A stretch of DNA of 64,000 bases from Anaerolineales bacterium (lineage in GTDB: Bacteria > Chloroflexota > Anaerolineae > 4572-78 > J111). The stretch lies in contig JACKAU010000008.1 of assembly GCA_020634855.1 (NCBI GenBank), forward strand, positions 1-64,000. The letters are read 5' to 3'. A program made the translations under genes and the position numbers. Positions 15,746 through 25,209 of this stretch are shown here, one piece after another. The notes under the pieces are model-generated. The model was not told the origin of the DNA and searched no databases. It saw only the letters and a program-made list of their open reading frames with translations. Every line of letters starts with the position of its first letter. Within the stretch, counting starts at the first letter, position 1.

Positions 15746-17939
15746 TCAAAAACCGCTATTACTCTCAATTACCGTAACCGTGCCAACCGGCACCTCTACA
15801 ACCCCGCTGGCCACCAACGGCGCGAGGGTGTCGGGGTGGTACAACACCACCTTAACCATGTAGTCGCCGGGCGAGGTTTCGGGTGGCGTCGGCAGCAGGT
15901 AATATTCGTTGACCGTTTCCGGCGGCCATAGCGACGTGCCCTGGTGGAAATTATGTTGTAGTTGGCGATCCTTTTGGACGATCGGTTCGCCGGCCGGGCC
16001 GATGAGCCGGATTGAGGCTTTATAATCGGTTGTCATGGGCGCTAGGGGAGCTAAGGTCAATGCCACCGGCAGGTCATCGCCAGGGGCAATTTGCGGCGAG
16101 ACGTAAGCGGCGTCAAGGCGTAGTAGCCCGTCGAACTCCGCACCGATGGGCTGATCGATGGCCGGCAGCGTAAAAGATGGTTGCCCAATCAATGTGTAGG
16201 TATCCACGTCGTACACCGGATAGGACTCGTGTCCGGTTAACACTCCATTTGTTTCCAATAAAAACGTGACAATCTCTTTGGCATCAGCTCCACGATGTTT
16301 ATCGTCCGTCCAACGAACCACCCGCAGCTCGGTTTGACCCTGGGCGGCCTGGGCCAGCAGGCGCTCGGCGTTGCGCTCGTCCACCGGAATATAGGTGTAG
16401 GCCGCATGGGGTTGAGCGGCCAGCAGGTAGTCGAGAGTGTAGTGACGCGCCTCTGCGGCGGCGCGGATATCCATCGGCAGCACGTAACCGACACCGGATG
16501 GGGCCTGTGTGATATCGGCGGCCAGCCGGGTGGCGTAGAGGTCGAAGGGTAGGGTGAAGTCGGCAGTATTGGGCCAGCGGATGAAGTAATTGGTAATAGT
16601 ATGGAAGGCGAGGAAGGTGTAGAGCACAAAAGGGATTAGGTATTGGAGATTAGAGATTAGAGATTGGAGATTAGGGATTGCGCGGGACAAGATGCGGATT
16701 AGGAAGTGAACGGTAATGGTTACACCGACAGCGATAAAGATGTAGGCCGGAACAAGGGTACCGAGGAGACGCAGGTGGTGGGGAGCGCCTTCAGGGGCGA
16801 GGAGGGCGGGCAGAAGCATGACCAACCACCAGGAGAAGAGTAAGAGGTGGGGAGGGGGAGATTGGTAATTGGTAATTGGTAATTGGGTATTAGTAAATGA
16901 TGGTTTCAGAATGTAATAGAGAGAGGTGGTGAGACCGAAGAGGAAGAAGGGGGTGAGGAATAAGGGGATGGCGGGTTGGTTAGGTAGATTGACTAGCGGG
17001 TTAAGATCGCCGTGGAGGCCGAGGAAAGTACTGAGGGTAAGGGTAAGGGTTTGCCAGACAGCGCCGAGGAGATCGCCGTTGTTCCACTCCGGGTTAAAGA
17101 TAGAGACGGTCGCGGAGCGGGCCAAGAGATCGGCGGGATAGAGGGTGAAGTAGATGATGAGCGGCAGGAGGAATAGAGCAATGAGAATGAATAAAGTAGA
17201 AATTAGAATGAGAAGCGGGCGAAAGTTTCGGCGAGTGCGAAGCCAATAGAGCAGACAGAACAGAATAAAGACCAACGGCAGGAGGCGGGCAGCCAGATAG
17301 GCATAAATAGCGAGAGCGGTGAAGAATGAAGAATAGAGAATGAAGAATGAAGAAAGGCGGGTTGGGATTTGGAACGAGGGGGAATTATCCGGCGGTCGGC
17401 GGTCGGTGGTCGGTGGTCGGGTTCGAGAGAAGGCTTTCCAAAAAAAGTAAACGGCCAACGCTGAGAAAAGGGGGAACAAAACAGCCCGGAAACCGAGGCG
17501 GCTAAAGTGGAGATGCCAATCAGACAGGGCTAATCCGAGCATGGTTAAGATGGCCGGGTAGCGGCTGCGAAATAGGGCCAGCGTTAACGGGTAGACAGCG
17601 GCAACAGTTAGTATGCCAAACAAGGCTGCCGGCAGGCGTAAGGCCAAGGGTACGGGACCCAAGACGGTTGTACTGAGGGCGATCAGATAAGGCCACAGCG
17701 GTTCTTTCCCACCGCCAATACGCCACCATAGCTGTGGGTGGCCATCGAGGATATCGAGGGCGGCGACGCCGTTGCCAGCTTCATCGAAGTTGAGGCCGGG
17801 CGGGAGGGCGGGCAGGTGGTAGAGACGGAGGCCGGTTGCGAGAAGCAGGATGACGAGAGGGGAGATAATTGATAATTGATAATTGATAATTGATAATTGA
17901 AGGATTTGATTTTCTGGAAAGAAGTTTCTGATTGGTCAT
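15746..17939 (-). CDS. ArnT/PMT-like (GT39-type) membrane glycosyltransferase, start codon out of frame
   Basis: The main frame encodes a ~700-residue GT-C protein: LPPGLNFDEAGNGV (the catalytic-loop acidic motif), KEPLWPYLIAL, a helix-rich body and a periplasmic C-terminal domain. Such enzymes move sugars from lipid-linked donors at the outer membrane face. The ATG at 17939 overlaps the stop of the upstream gene (ATGA), as expected for coupling. However, it is out of frame with the body because five 7-bp units (17864-17898) separate them. In the coding frame there is no ATG, GTG or TTG before 17662, which would remove the catalytic motif. Four or seven units would restore the frame. Other in-frame repeats lie at 16641-16680, 16861-16887, 17321-17354 and 17391-17420. 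Confidence 0.7.
16641..16680. repeat. Heptanucleotide repeat in coding sequence (AGAGATT type)
   Basis: About five GGAGATT/AGAGATT units. They encode part of the loop and start of a membrane helix in the GT39-type protein. Confidence 0.6.
16861..16887. repeat. Heptanucleotide repeat in coding sequence (GGTAATT type)
   Basis: Three to four GGTAATT units, the same unit as at 11736 and 47030, read through in frame in the GT39-type gene. Confidence 0.6.
17321..17420. repeat. Two heptanucleotide tracts in coding sequence
   Basis: GAAGAAT/AGAGAAT units at 17321-17354 encode the start of a helix (FILYSSFF). GGTCGGT/GGTCGGC units at 17391-17420 encode an Arg/Pro/Thr-rich loop. Both keep the frame. 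Confidence 0.6.
17864..17898. repeat. Five perfect GATAATT heptamers near the 5' end of a glycosyltransferase gene
   Basis: Five identical 7-bp units lie 13 codons after the coupled ATG at 17939. Distance from that ATG to the known coding frame is 277 bases (remainder 1 when divided by 3). Loss of one unit gives 270 and gain of two gives 291, both in frame. This is the layout of a phase-variable repeat. Confidence 0.85.
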
Positions 17940-20218
17940 GGTTGGTTGGCCAGGTTTATGGGCGGGCCGAGGGTTTGGTTAGTAACAGCGTTGTAAACAA
18001 CGATCTCAAAGTCGGTGATGGGGGGGGTGTTGGGGGGAAGGCTGAACGTGTGGGTGTCGGTGACATAGTCGCCCTGACGCCACTGGGTGGTTGGCAGTAG
18101 GCCATCAACGGGCCACTGGTCTTGCTGGCTGACTACCCGTCCGCCGGCGTCTTTGGCTCGCACCGAGATGGTGTAATCTTCGATGATAGGAGCCAGCGCA
18201 TGCCAGTAAAGCGTGAGTTGAAGGGTTTGGTTATCCTGATTGGAGATGAACCCGTTGGTTTCGGGTGGGGAGATAGTGTAACCGGCCAGCCGGATCACAT
18301 CCTCCAAGCCAATGTTGGCGGGCGTGGCCTCGGCGGGGATATCGGTTAGAATGAACTTGGGGCCGGGGTAGATTTTGGCATACGGGACGTTTTTGATGGT
18401 AATCACTTTTTCCGGCTCACGGCTTAGAAAATAGTTGACAATATCGGGACTGGGCGCTAACCGCTGCATTTGGGCCAGATAGAGTACCACGTAATCGGCC
18501 CGGAAGGCGATGTCGTTGGTGTAGAAGTTTTCGCCGATTCCGGCAAAATAGGGCAGCAGCGTTTGCGACGGCGTTGAGGCGACGTACAGATCGGCGGCGT
18601 TGGGTTTGGTGTTGAGATAATCGGCCACCTGCTCCATGCCTTCGCCCCAGCCCATCAAGGTTTGCTCCGCCGCTTTGGTTGGCCCACCGAGCAACGGATT
18701 GAAGTAGGTCAGGTAGTAAGGGTAGTAGGTGAAAGTGGGCAAGATATGAAGGAGAAGAAGAACGAAGAATGAAGAATAGAGAATGAGGAATGGAAGTTGA
18801 GTGTTAGATGGATAGATTGATGGTTGGTTAGTGGGGAGGTTGGTTGGTTTTGATTCCTGGGCTGTTTGTTTTGAGGCGGGCTTGATCTTAGCCTCAGTCT
18901 TAGCCTTGGTCTTACCGCCAAACATAAATTCATTAAGCAAAACCAGCAACCCGCTCCAACCAATGGCCGCAATGAGATTCAAGAAAGGGAATAAGGGTAA
19001 CAGATAGCGGTCCTGTTTTTTGGGGCTGAGATTGCCGAAGAGCAGCAGACTGAGGACAAAAAGCCACAAAAAAGTGAGTGTTGCGAGTTGGGCGTTGAGA
19101 TTGGGGAAGCGATCAAGAGTCTGAGCCTCAGCCTCAGCCTTAGCCTTGACTACATAGAAACCTAGCGACAGCACACAACCGATCAAAATAATCGGCGTGA
19201 GACGAAACGGAATAACGTAGGGATAAAACCAGGGGCCGGGATTGAGGGTGGGTTGGCCCAGAAAATAGACCAGATGGCCCTCGTTAACTTTACCGAACGT
19301 CTCGTCCAACATCTGACGAAGGGTGCCCAGCGGATCGACCCACATCGAGGGCCAGAGCAGAATGAAGACGACCAGGGAGATCATTCCCCAGGCGATAATA
19401 ACCGTAAGCCAGTGGAGGAGGATACGTGGGACGTAGGACGTAGTAGGTGGGACGTGATGGCGCGACTGGTTTAGCTCCAGAAGGGCGAAGATGATCGAAG
19501 CGCCAATGACGAACAGAGCCATGAATTGGCCGGGGGCTTTGGTCAGCGCGGCCAGCCCGCCGAGTACAGCTGAGGCGATGAGGTAGAGGGAAGTGAATGA
19601 TGAATGATGAATGATGAATGGTGAAAGGGGGTGAGGGGAGGGTAAAGAGTCGGTTGGGGCAGCGGCGACTAATTGGAGATGGTGTCGGGCGTAGATGTAG
19701 AAGGTGAGGGCGGAGAGGCTCATGAAGACGGCCACGGGGGCGTCGCCGTGAGCGACACGGGAGTGGGCCAGGTAGAAGGGATCGAAGGCCATAAACAGCG
19801 CGCCGAGCAGAGCCACTCGATTGGGCAATACCTGGCGAGCCAGCAAGAAGATCGCCGGGACGGCCAGGGCGGTGAGAATGGCGTAGGGCAGGCGGTTGGC
19901 AACCAACAGCGCAAGAATATCGCCGTAGATGTATTCGGTAAAGGGCGGCGGCGAGGTGCGTAAGGTATCGAGCAGGTATTGGCCGCTCATGCCGATGGCG
20001 TCGAGCCAGCTCATAGTCACGCCGGGGTAAAAGTGCCAGTAAGTGCCGCGCAGATCGCCACGCAGGAAGGCGGCGATGACATCGCTGCCGGCGAAAAAGA
20101 TATTGGTATTTTCATCGCTGGTTAAGAAGCGACTCAGGCCAAAGATGCGGGGCAGGAGCGCTGCGACGAAGAGAAGCGCCGCGATAAGCCAGGGCCGGCC
20201 TTTTTCGTTGACGTTCAT
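17936..20218 (-). CDS. ArnT/PMT-like (GT39-type) membrane glycosyltransferase
   Basis: The 760-residue polytopic protein has the GT39 layout: N-terminal helix, LTSDENTN acidic loop motif near residue 33, DPFYLAHSRVAHGDA, about twelve helices, and a C-terminal beta-rich periplasmic domain similar to that of its neighbour. It likely transfers sugars from polyprenyl-linked donors. ATG 20218 overlaps the preceding stop by 4 bases (ATGA), and its own stop overlaps the next ATG, so expression is coupled along the operon. A Lys/Ala/Glu-rich linker (KTKAKTEAKIKPASK) and the SPFIIHHSSF and LILYSSFF helix starts are encoded by short tandem repeats. This is the only uninterrupted GT39 gene of the cluster. 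Confidence 0.8.
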   Translation of the reverse strand: MNVNEKGRPWLIAALLFVAALLPRIFGLSRFLTSDENTNIFFAGSDVIAAFLRGDLRGTYWHFYPGVTMSWLDAIGMSGQYLLDTLRTSPPPFTEYIYGDILALLVANRLPYAILTALAVPAIFLLARQVLPNRVALLGALFMAFDPFYLAHSRVAHGDAPVAVFMSLSALTFYIYARHHLQLVAAAPTDSLPSPHPLSPFIIHHSSFTSLYLIASAVLGGLAALTKAPGQFMALFVIGASIIFALLELNQSRHHVPPTTSYVPRILLHWLTVIIAWGMISLVVFILLWPSMWVDPLGTLRQMLDETFGKVNEGHLVYFLGQPTLNPGPWFYPYVIPFRLTPIILIGCVLSLGFYVVKAKAEAEAQTLDRFPNLNAQLATLTFLWLFVLSLLLFGNLSPKKQDRYLLPLFPFLNLIAAIGWSGLLVLLNEFMFGGKTKAKTEAKIKPASKQTAQESKPTNLPTNQPSIYPSNTQLPFLILYSSFFVLLLLHILPTFTYYPYYLTYFNPLLGGPTKAAEQTLMGWGEGMEQVADYLNTKPNAADLYVASTPSQTLLPYFAGIGENFYTNDIAFRADYVVLYLAQMQRLAPSPDIVNYFLSREPEKVITIKNVPYAKIYPGPKFILTDIPAEATPANIGLEDVIRLAGYTISPPETNGFISNQDNQTLQLTLYWHALAPIIEDYTISVRAKDAGGRVVSQQDQWPVDGLLPTTQWRQGDYVTDTHTFSLPPNTPPITDFEIVVYNAVTNQTLGPPINLANQP
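18763..18793. repeat. Heptanucleotide repeat in coding sequence (GAAGAAT type)
   Basis: GAACGAAGAATGAAGAATAG-like units encode the LYSSFF start of a membrane helix in the 760-residue GT39 protein. A CTCAGCCTCAGCCTTAGCC-type hexamer tract lies at 19122-19148 in the same gene. Confidence 0.6.
19590..19622. repeat. Heptanucleotide repeat in coding sequence (ATGAATG type)
   Basis: Four units of TGAATGA in the 760-residue GT39 gene, encoding IIHHSSF before a helix. Confidence 0.6.
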
Positions 20219-22384
20219 GGCAGCGTAATCTCCCCTAATAACACAGCGTTTTCGCCGGAGGTATCGTTGGTGACCGGCAGCCGGGCCAGGGTGTCGAGTC
20301 GGTAGAGGCCGGTGTAGAGTTGGTAGGAGCCGGCCGGTAAATCTTCAGGCAACGCCAGAGTCAGCGGATCGATGATAGTTTCGTGGGGCTGCCACTGGCT
20401 GGTCGGATAGGTTCCGTCGAGGGGCTGGCTGTCGCGCTGGGCAACGGTGACGCCGTTGCTGGTGCGCAGATGGAGAAAGGTGGTGTAATCGGCCGCGAGT
20501 GGAGCCAGAGTCTGCCAAAAGAGCGTGATGGCCAGCTTCGAGCCGTCGGTTTCAGCTTGGAGCGGGTTGAGCGAAAAGCCCACGAGTTCGATGCTATGAT
20601 CGAGATCGACGTTGACGAGCTTGTCCGGGCTGGTCGGCAGCGGCGTACGATCAGATCGGGTTCGATAAACCAGCGCGTTATCGCCGGCCCAAATTGGGTT
20701 CATTTGCGTATTGAGGATGGCTTGCCAGTCGCCGCGAAAGTAAACGGGCTGACGGATGGTGTCGGTTACAAACCAGGTGCGTGGATTAGCATTAAGCAGT
20801 GCATTGAACTCGGCGGCCGAGTGTATCCACGGCGCGCCCAGCCAGCGGTCGACCGGTTCAGTGCCAGTGTTGAGCAGAAATTGTTCGGCGTCATTTTGGA
20901 TGGTAAACCCGTCGGCCTGTCCCAAGTACAATCCGGCGGCCGGGGTATTCATCGTCAGCAGAATATCGCCGGGCTGCCAATCGGCGTAGACTTGGGCAAA
21001 CGCATCTTCGTAAGCCGGTTCAGGTGTTACGAGAGCCAGACGGAGGTCGCTGAGGTTGAGCAGGGTAAATAGGCCTAAAATAATGATAGTCGCAGAAAGT
21101 TGATAGGCGGTACCTAGTGCGTAGTGCGTAGTGCGTAGGATAGGGAAGGCGGCTTTTTGTAAGAGAACGACGAAATTAAAGATAGCATAAGCGGCGATGA
21201 GGTAGAAGAGCGGTAGGTACATGACCAGGTAACGCGGATTACGGCGAAACGGTTCGAGGAAGATGATCATTTCGAGAATGACAAGGCCGAAGGTAAGCCA
21301 GAGGAAGAGGTTGAAAGCGGTGAAGAATGGAGAATGAAGAATGGAGAATGAAGAATGAGTATTGGGGGCGGAGGATTTGGGGTTAGAGATGGAGGTCGAG
21401 TTCGGTGGAGCGGCCTGACTGTCGCGGCGGCCAGCGGCAAGTAGGACCAGGCCGAGGCCAGCCCCTATGATTGTGACGAGCGTTAGCCACAGGTGATGCG
21501 GTACGCCAAATTGACGGGCGAAAAATTGGACGGTTTCATCCCAAGTAAAATAGAAGGTGGTTTGATAGCTGATCGTATTGAAGAGTTCGGTTAAGAGGCT
21601 GCGGCTCGCCTGGCTATCGAGCGGCGCGAAGCCCATCGGCTGGCCCAGCCGCTTGACGAAAACGGCTAAAGCAACGATGGCGGCTAAGGCGACCCTTCCG
21701 GCAGAACGGTTTTTGCAGAAACCAGGGTCGAGCACCGGGTTGGCGGTGCGAGTCGTGACAATCCATTAATAACCATCGCCACGACTAAAGACGGAATTAG
21801 CATCAATACCCCCCAACTGCGTGAGTAGAGCGGCCAGCAGCGTGACCAGAGCCAGCCAGCGAAATCGGGCCGGAGCAGGATAATTCGTGCCGCGATAGGC
21901 CAAGTAAACCGTCAGCACCACCAGAAGCGTGGCTAGAGCATACATCCGAGCGCGGCCGCCCCAGACCATGCCTTCCGGGCTAACCGCAAATAGACCTGCC
22001 GCCAGTAAAGCGGCGTTGCTAGCCGCCTGAGATTTGCCGGCGATTGCCTTATAACCCACCCGATAAATCAACGCAATGGTCAAAGTGCTAATCAGCACAC
22101 TCGGCCAGCGAGAGAGCATCAATCCCCAGTGACCGGGCTGCCAATCGGCAAGGGGTTGGTGGATATAGAGCGCCGTGAACGGGGCGATTAAATAGGTAGC
22201 AGAGTAAGCCGTGCTCATAGAACAATCCCGAAGGCAAGATGGGTCGGCCCAATTCCAACACCTGCCGAGCAGCCAGAACAGTGGTATATTCATCAAAAAA
22301 GGGGTGGGTGGAGGTTAGATAGTAAACGCGAAGGGCAAATCCGGTCAGGATCAACAATAATAAGGCAATCGTTCGTCGCTGCAT
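20215..22384 (-). pseudogene. ArnT/PMT-like glycosyltransferase gene broken by frameshifts
   Basis: Three overlapping or adjacent frames together form one GT39-type protein. The first (from ATG 22384) gives the N-terminal helix and THPFFDEYTT motif. Near 22210 the coding frame shifts to one continuing as YLIAPFTALYIHQP. At a run of six G (minus strand, ~21809-21814) the natural continuation QLGVLMLIPSLVVAMVI is again out of frame, producing a stop at 21766. The original frame resumes near RVALAAIVALAVF and runs to 20215. The C-terminal domain is intact. ATG 22384 is 5 bases after the GT4 stop. Either true decay or several indel errors. Confidence 0.7.
21321..21358. repeat. Heptanucleotide repeat in coding sequence (GAAGAATG/GAGAATG type)
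   Basis: Five alternating AAGAATG/GAGAATG units encode HSSFSILHSPFF before a helix of the broken GT39 gene. Confidence 0.65.
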
Positions 22385-22389
22385 TGTCC

Positions 22390-23769
22390 CTAAACTTGCT
22401 TGTGAATGCTCGACTCGTGGGGTAGTTTTTCCGCAAAATTCACCGTACTTGGTTTGTTTAAGATTCGCTTGTAAATTTCAACATATTGCTCGGTGATATA
22501 TTCCCAGGCAAATTCCTGCTCGGCAATTTTCCGGCTTTCCTTGCTCATACGCAGCCGCTCGTAGCGATTATTGATGAGATTAGCCAGCCGATCGGCCAAG
22601 GCGTTAACATCATTTATATCGACCAGATAACCGTTGATCCCTTCCCGAACTAGCTCTTCCAGGCCGGAGGCGCGGGTTGAAACCACCGGCAGACCGCAGG
22701 CCATGCCCTCCAAAACGGTATTAGGCATACCCTCCCAGGTGGTCGCCGTAACAAAAATATCGGCCTGACGATATTGTTCAACCAATTCAGCCCGGTCGAG
22801 CCAGCCTAAAAGATGAACTCGTTTGGTCAGCCCTTTTTCAGCCGCCGCCCGCTCTACTCTGGGGCGACGCTCACCATCCCCCACCAGATACAATTCAAAG
22901 TTATCCACACCCTTCTTTTCCAGCAAACAAGCCGTTTCAACCAGCATTTCAACGTTTTTGAAATTGTTGAACCGACCCACGAATATCAACCGCACCGGCC
23001 CTTCACTCTGGCGATGCAGCGGCGGCGTAAATACCGACAGCTCAATCGCGTTAGGGATCACTTCAATGGGCAGATCAGGCGTGGTTTGAAAAGCGAACTC
23101 GCGCAACCCGTTCGAGACGGCCACCACGGCATCGGCGTCGTGCCACAACCAGCGTACCAACGGGCGCAGGACTTTGTAATGTTTAGCAAAGCGTTTAACT
23201 TCATCAGACGGCACATCGGCCCCTCGTAGCGAGATCAAATAGGGTAGGCCGTACAGTCGCTTGAGCGCCCAGCCAATGGGGCCGTCCGGAATACCAAAGA
23301 AGACATGGACAATATCCGGCTTGAACTTACGAACATGGAAAAGACTGTACCACCAGGCGCTCATCACAAACGTCCCCATCTCATAAGTGGAGCAGTATTC
23401 CTGTCTCTGGCGCAGCACCGGAATACGATGCACTTCGACACCATCGACAAATTCTAGCGGTTTTAAACCTCGGATCGGATTGAGCAACTCCCAGGTCAGG
23501 CCGGTGTGGCGCAGGATAAAACCGGTCAACAGCAGCAACGTCCCTAAAATAGTAAAACCGTGGTTGCTGAGATCTTCGTTAAAGGCAAATTTGGCATAGG
23601 CCAAGTAGACCCAAAAGCCCATACCCGACAGCACGCACAAATTACCGAACAATGTATATAACTGTGTGGGCCGACTGGTGACCACTCGCACCGTATGCCC
23701 CATCTCGACCAAACTGGTCGCGATTTTCTGGCTGGCTTTCGATCCGCCGGCCCCGATGGGGAAATTCAT
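22390..23769 (-). CDS. GT4-family glycosyltransferase with inserted membrane helices
   Basis: The 459-residue retaining glycosyltransferase has a GT-B fold: GAGGSKASQ donor loop, LISLRGADVP, AVVAVSNGLRE, FVGRFNNFKNVEML and the EGMPNTVLEGMACGLPVV donor-binding motif with its glutamates. Two hydrophobic segments at about residues 40-85 interrupt the N-terminal domain and suggest membrane association. From ATG 23769 the first beta strand is missing. An ATG at 23791 encodes MRILLINYEF, exactly that strand, but in another frame, and the two meet at a run of four C. The real start is probably 23791 with a 1- or 2-base indel. First gene of the glycosyltransferase operon, preceded by TATAAA with almost no leader. 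Confidence 0.8.
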   Translation of the reverse strand: MNFPIGAGGSKASQKIATSLVEMGHTVRVVTSRPTQLYTLFGNLCVLSGMGFWVYLAYAKFAFNEDLSNHGFTILGTLLLLTGFILRHTGLTWELLNPIRGLKPLEFVDGVEVHRIPVLRQRQEYCSTYEMGTFVMSAWWYSLFHVRKFKPDIVHVFFGIPDGPIGWALKRLYGLPYLISLRGADVPSDEVKRFAKHYKVLRPLVRWLWHDADAVVAVSNGLREFAFQTTPDLPIEVIPNAIELSVFTPPLHRQSEGPVRLIFVGRFNNFKNVEMLVETACLLEKKGVDNFELYLVGDGERRPRVERAAAEKGLTKRVHLLGWLDRAELVEQYRQADIFVTATTWEGMPNTVLEGMACGLPVVSTRASGLEELVREGINGYLVDINDVNALADRLANLINNRYERLRMSKESRKIAEQEFAWEYITEQYVEIYKRILNKPSTVNFAEKLPHESSIHKQV

Positions 23770-23844
23770 AGTTAATAAGTAAAATACGCATAGTTTTAGA
23801 TTTTATACCAACCGGATTTAGTTGTCACATCTCGACTAATGAGC

Positions 23845-23878
23845 AAATAAAACGGACTGGTCTCAAATCAACCAGTCC
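23845..23878 (-). terminator. Terminator at the end of the sulfur/nitrite operon
   Basis: GGACTGGT/ACCAGTCC stem (23854-23861 and 23871-23878) with a 9-base loop, followed on the minus strand by GTTTTATTT. It separates the DUF4202 gene from the GT4 promoter. Confidence 0.85.
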
Positions 23879-23907
23879 GCCAATAGCGACTTCAGATTAT
23901 ATGTGAT

Positions 23908-24607
23908 TCAGCCAAATTTGAAAAAGGTTAAAGAAGAAAGTTTTTCGCAGCTTTTACTCAACGATAGACAGACGCCACCAAACCAACTAACCATAACCAT
24001 CCAACCACTAACCATCCACCCTACTCCCCCCGCCAACGCCGCTTCAACCACTTTTCGATCTTCCTCGCGCATCGGCAGTTGCAAAGCGAACTGTTGCCCT
24101 TGAGGCGACATCTTGCGCCACGTTTTGCGCAGGATGTCGGTAATCTTATCCGCCTCTTTCTTGGCGAACTCCGAAAACTGCGTTTCCAGAAAAACCAGAC
24201 ACAGCGAGTCCTCAAGCGCTTGTACTTCAGCGTCTAACTTCAACCGTTTTTTCAAGATCAAACCGGTCACCCGGTCGGCCGCCTCGTCGCTGTAGCCCAC
24301 CGCTTTCATAATGTCGGTGGTTTTCTCGGCGTGGAACTTCTTGAGGTCGTTGCGCCACTTCAGGTAGCCGGCCCGATCGCGGGATAAGCGTCACGCGGAT
24401 CTCCCAGCGCCGGATATGCTGGCCTCGTGCAGCCAGCAGCAGCTCTTCCGAAGCCTCAGCGCCGGCCAGCTTGTAAATCCACTCGGTGCGGCGTTCGGCG
24501 TGAACCAACTCCAACGGCCGCATCTGGCCGCCGTCATCCATCAAATTTGGATCATTAGCATTGGCCGCGTCTATTTTTTCAATGGCTTGGGTGAATTTGT
24601 TCATCAT
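23908..24607 (-). pseudogene. DUF4202 family protein, frameshifted twice
   Basis: The N-terminal part (from ATG 24607) gives FTQAIEKIDAANANDPN and the AARGQHIRRWEI signature. Within about 25 bp around 24385-24405 the expected PRDAYP and RDRAGYLKWR follow in the other two frames. The rest (KFHAEKTTDIMKAVGYSDEAADRV, LEDSLCLVFLE, LRKTWRKMSPQG) continues to a C-terminus that runs into 7-bp repeats. Two single-base losses explain this. DUF4202 genes often sit beside sulfite/nitrite reductase genes, as here; their function is unknown. Confidence 0.75.
23960..24020. repeat. Heptad-like repeats altering the DUF4202 C-terminus
   Basis: AACCA/ACCATCC-type short tandem units replace the normal C-terminal end of the DUF4202 protein with a hydrophobic low-complexity tail (WMVSGWMVMVSW). 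Confidence 0.5.
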
Positions 24608-24613
24608 TCATCA

Positions 24614-25198
24614 TTAAACAAGAGCGCCGATCGCCTCAGCCACGGTCTGAATATCAACCGGCTGGGCCTCCACCACAACCGTGAGGCGGTCGCGGGGATC
24701 GTTATCGAGCCGGGCGACCGAGACCGTTTGTCCCGGATAGATCACCGCTGCTGCCGCCTCCAAATCAGGCCGAATCGCGGCAAAGCCTTCGGCGGTGTTG
24801 GGTAAGGTCAGACGGTCGTTTGACAAGAAGTGAAACGCGCCGCCCTCTAAACTGAGTTGGCCGGCAATACGCGGGTCGGACTCCAGCAGCGCCCCGAACG
24901 TTACGGTGGCGCGAACCAGGTCAACTATACGTTCCTGCTGAGTTACGCCCTGGCTCAACTTTTGCTGAGCCAGCAGACCAAAACGCCCTTCGCTGTAGTC
25001 CATCGCAAAGTTGATTTCGTGGGTGATAAGCATGATGCCCGGCCCGTCCGGCACGTGGCGATAATCGGCCACATCGAGCAGGATGCCCGGCAAGGTCTTT
25101 AGGCGAATCCACTCGTGAAAAATTTCAATGAAGACCGCATCATCGAGATTGGTCTCGGGTCGAGCAAAGAACTTTACGCAAAATCGTTCAATATTCAT
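24614..25198 (-). CDS. Conserved protein of the sulfur/nitrite operon, unknown function
   Basis: The 194-residue cytoplasmic protein lies between the reductase and DUF4202 genes. It begins MNIERFCVKFFARPE and contains LPGILLDVADYRHVPDGPGIMLITHE and a well-conserved-looking RFGLLAQQK region. No membrane segment, cysteine cluster or known motif is seen. ATG 25198 is chosen because GGAG lies 6-7 bases upstream; ATG 25204 sits directly on the ribosome-binding site. Position suggests a role in assimilatory reductase assembly or regulation, which is inference. Confidence 0.65.
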   Translation of the reverse strand: MNIERFCVKFFARPETNLDDAVFIEIFHEWIRLKTLPGILLDVADYRHVPDGPGIMLITHEINFAMDYSEGRFGLLAQQKLSQGVTQQERIVDLVRATVTFGALLESDPRIAGQLSLEGGAFHFLSNDRLTLPNTAEGFAAIRPDLEAAAAVIYPGQTVSVARLDNDPRDRLTVVVEAQPVDIQTVAEAIGALV

Positions 25199-25209
25199 CG
25201 TCATCTCCT

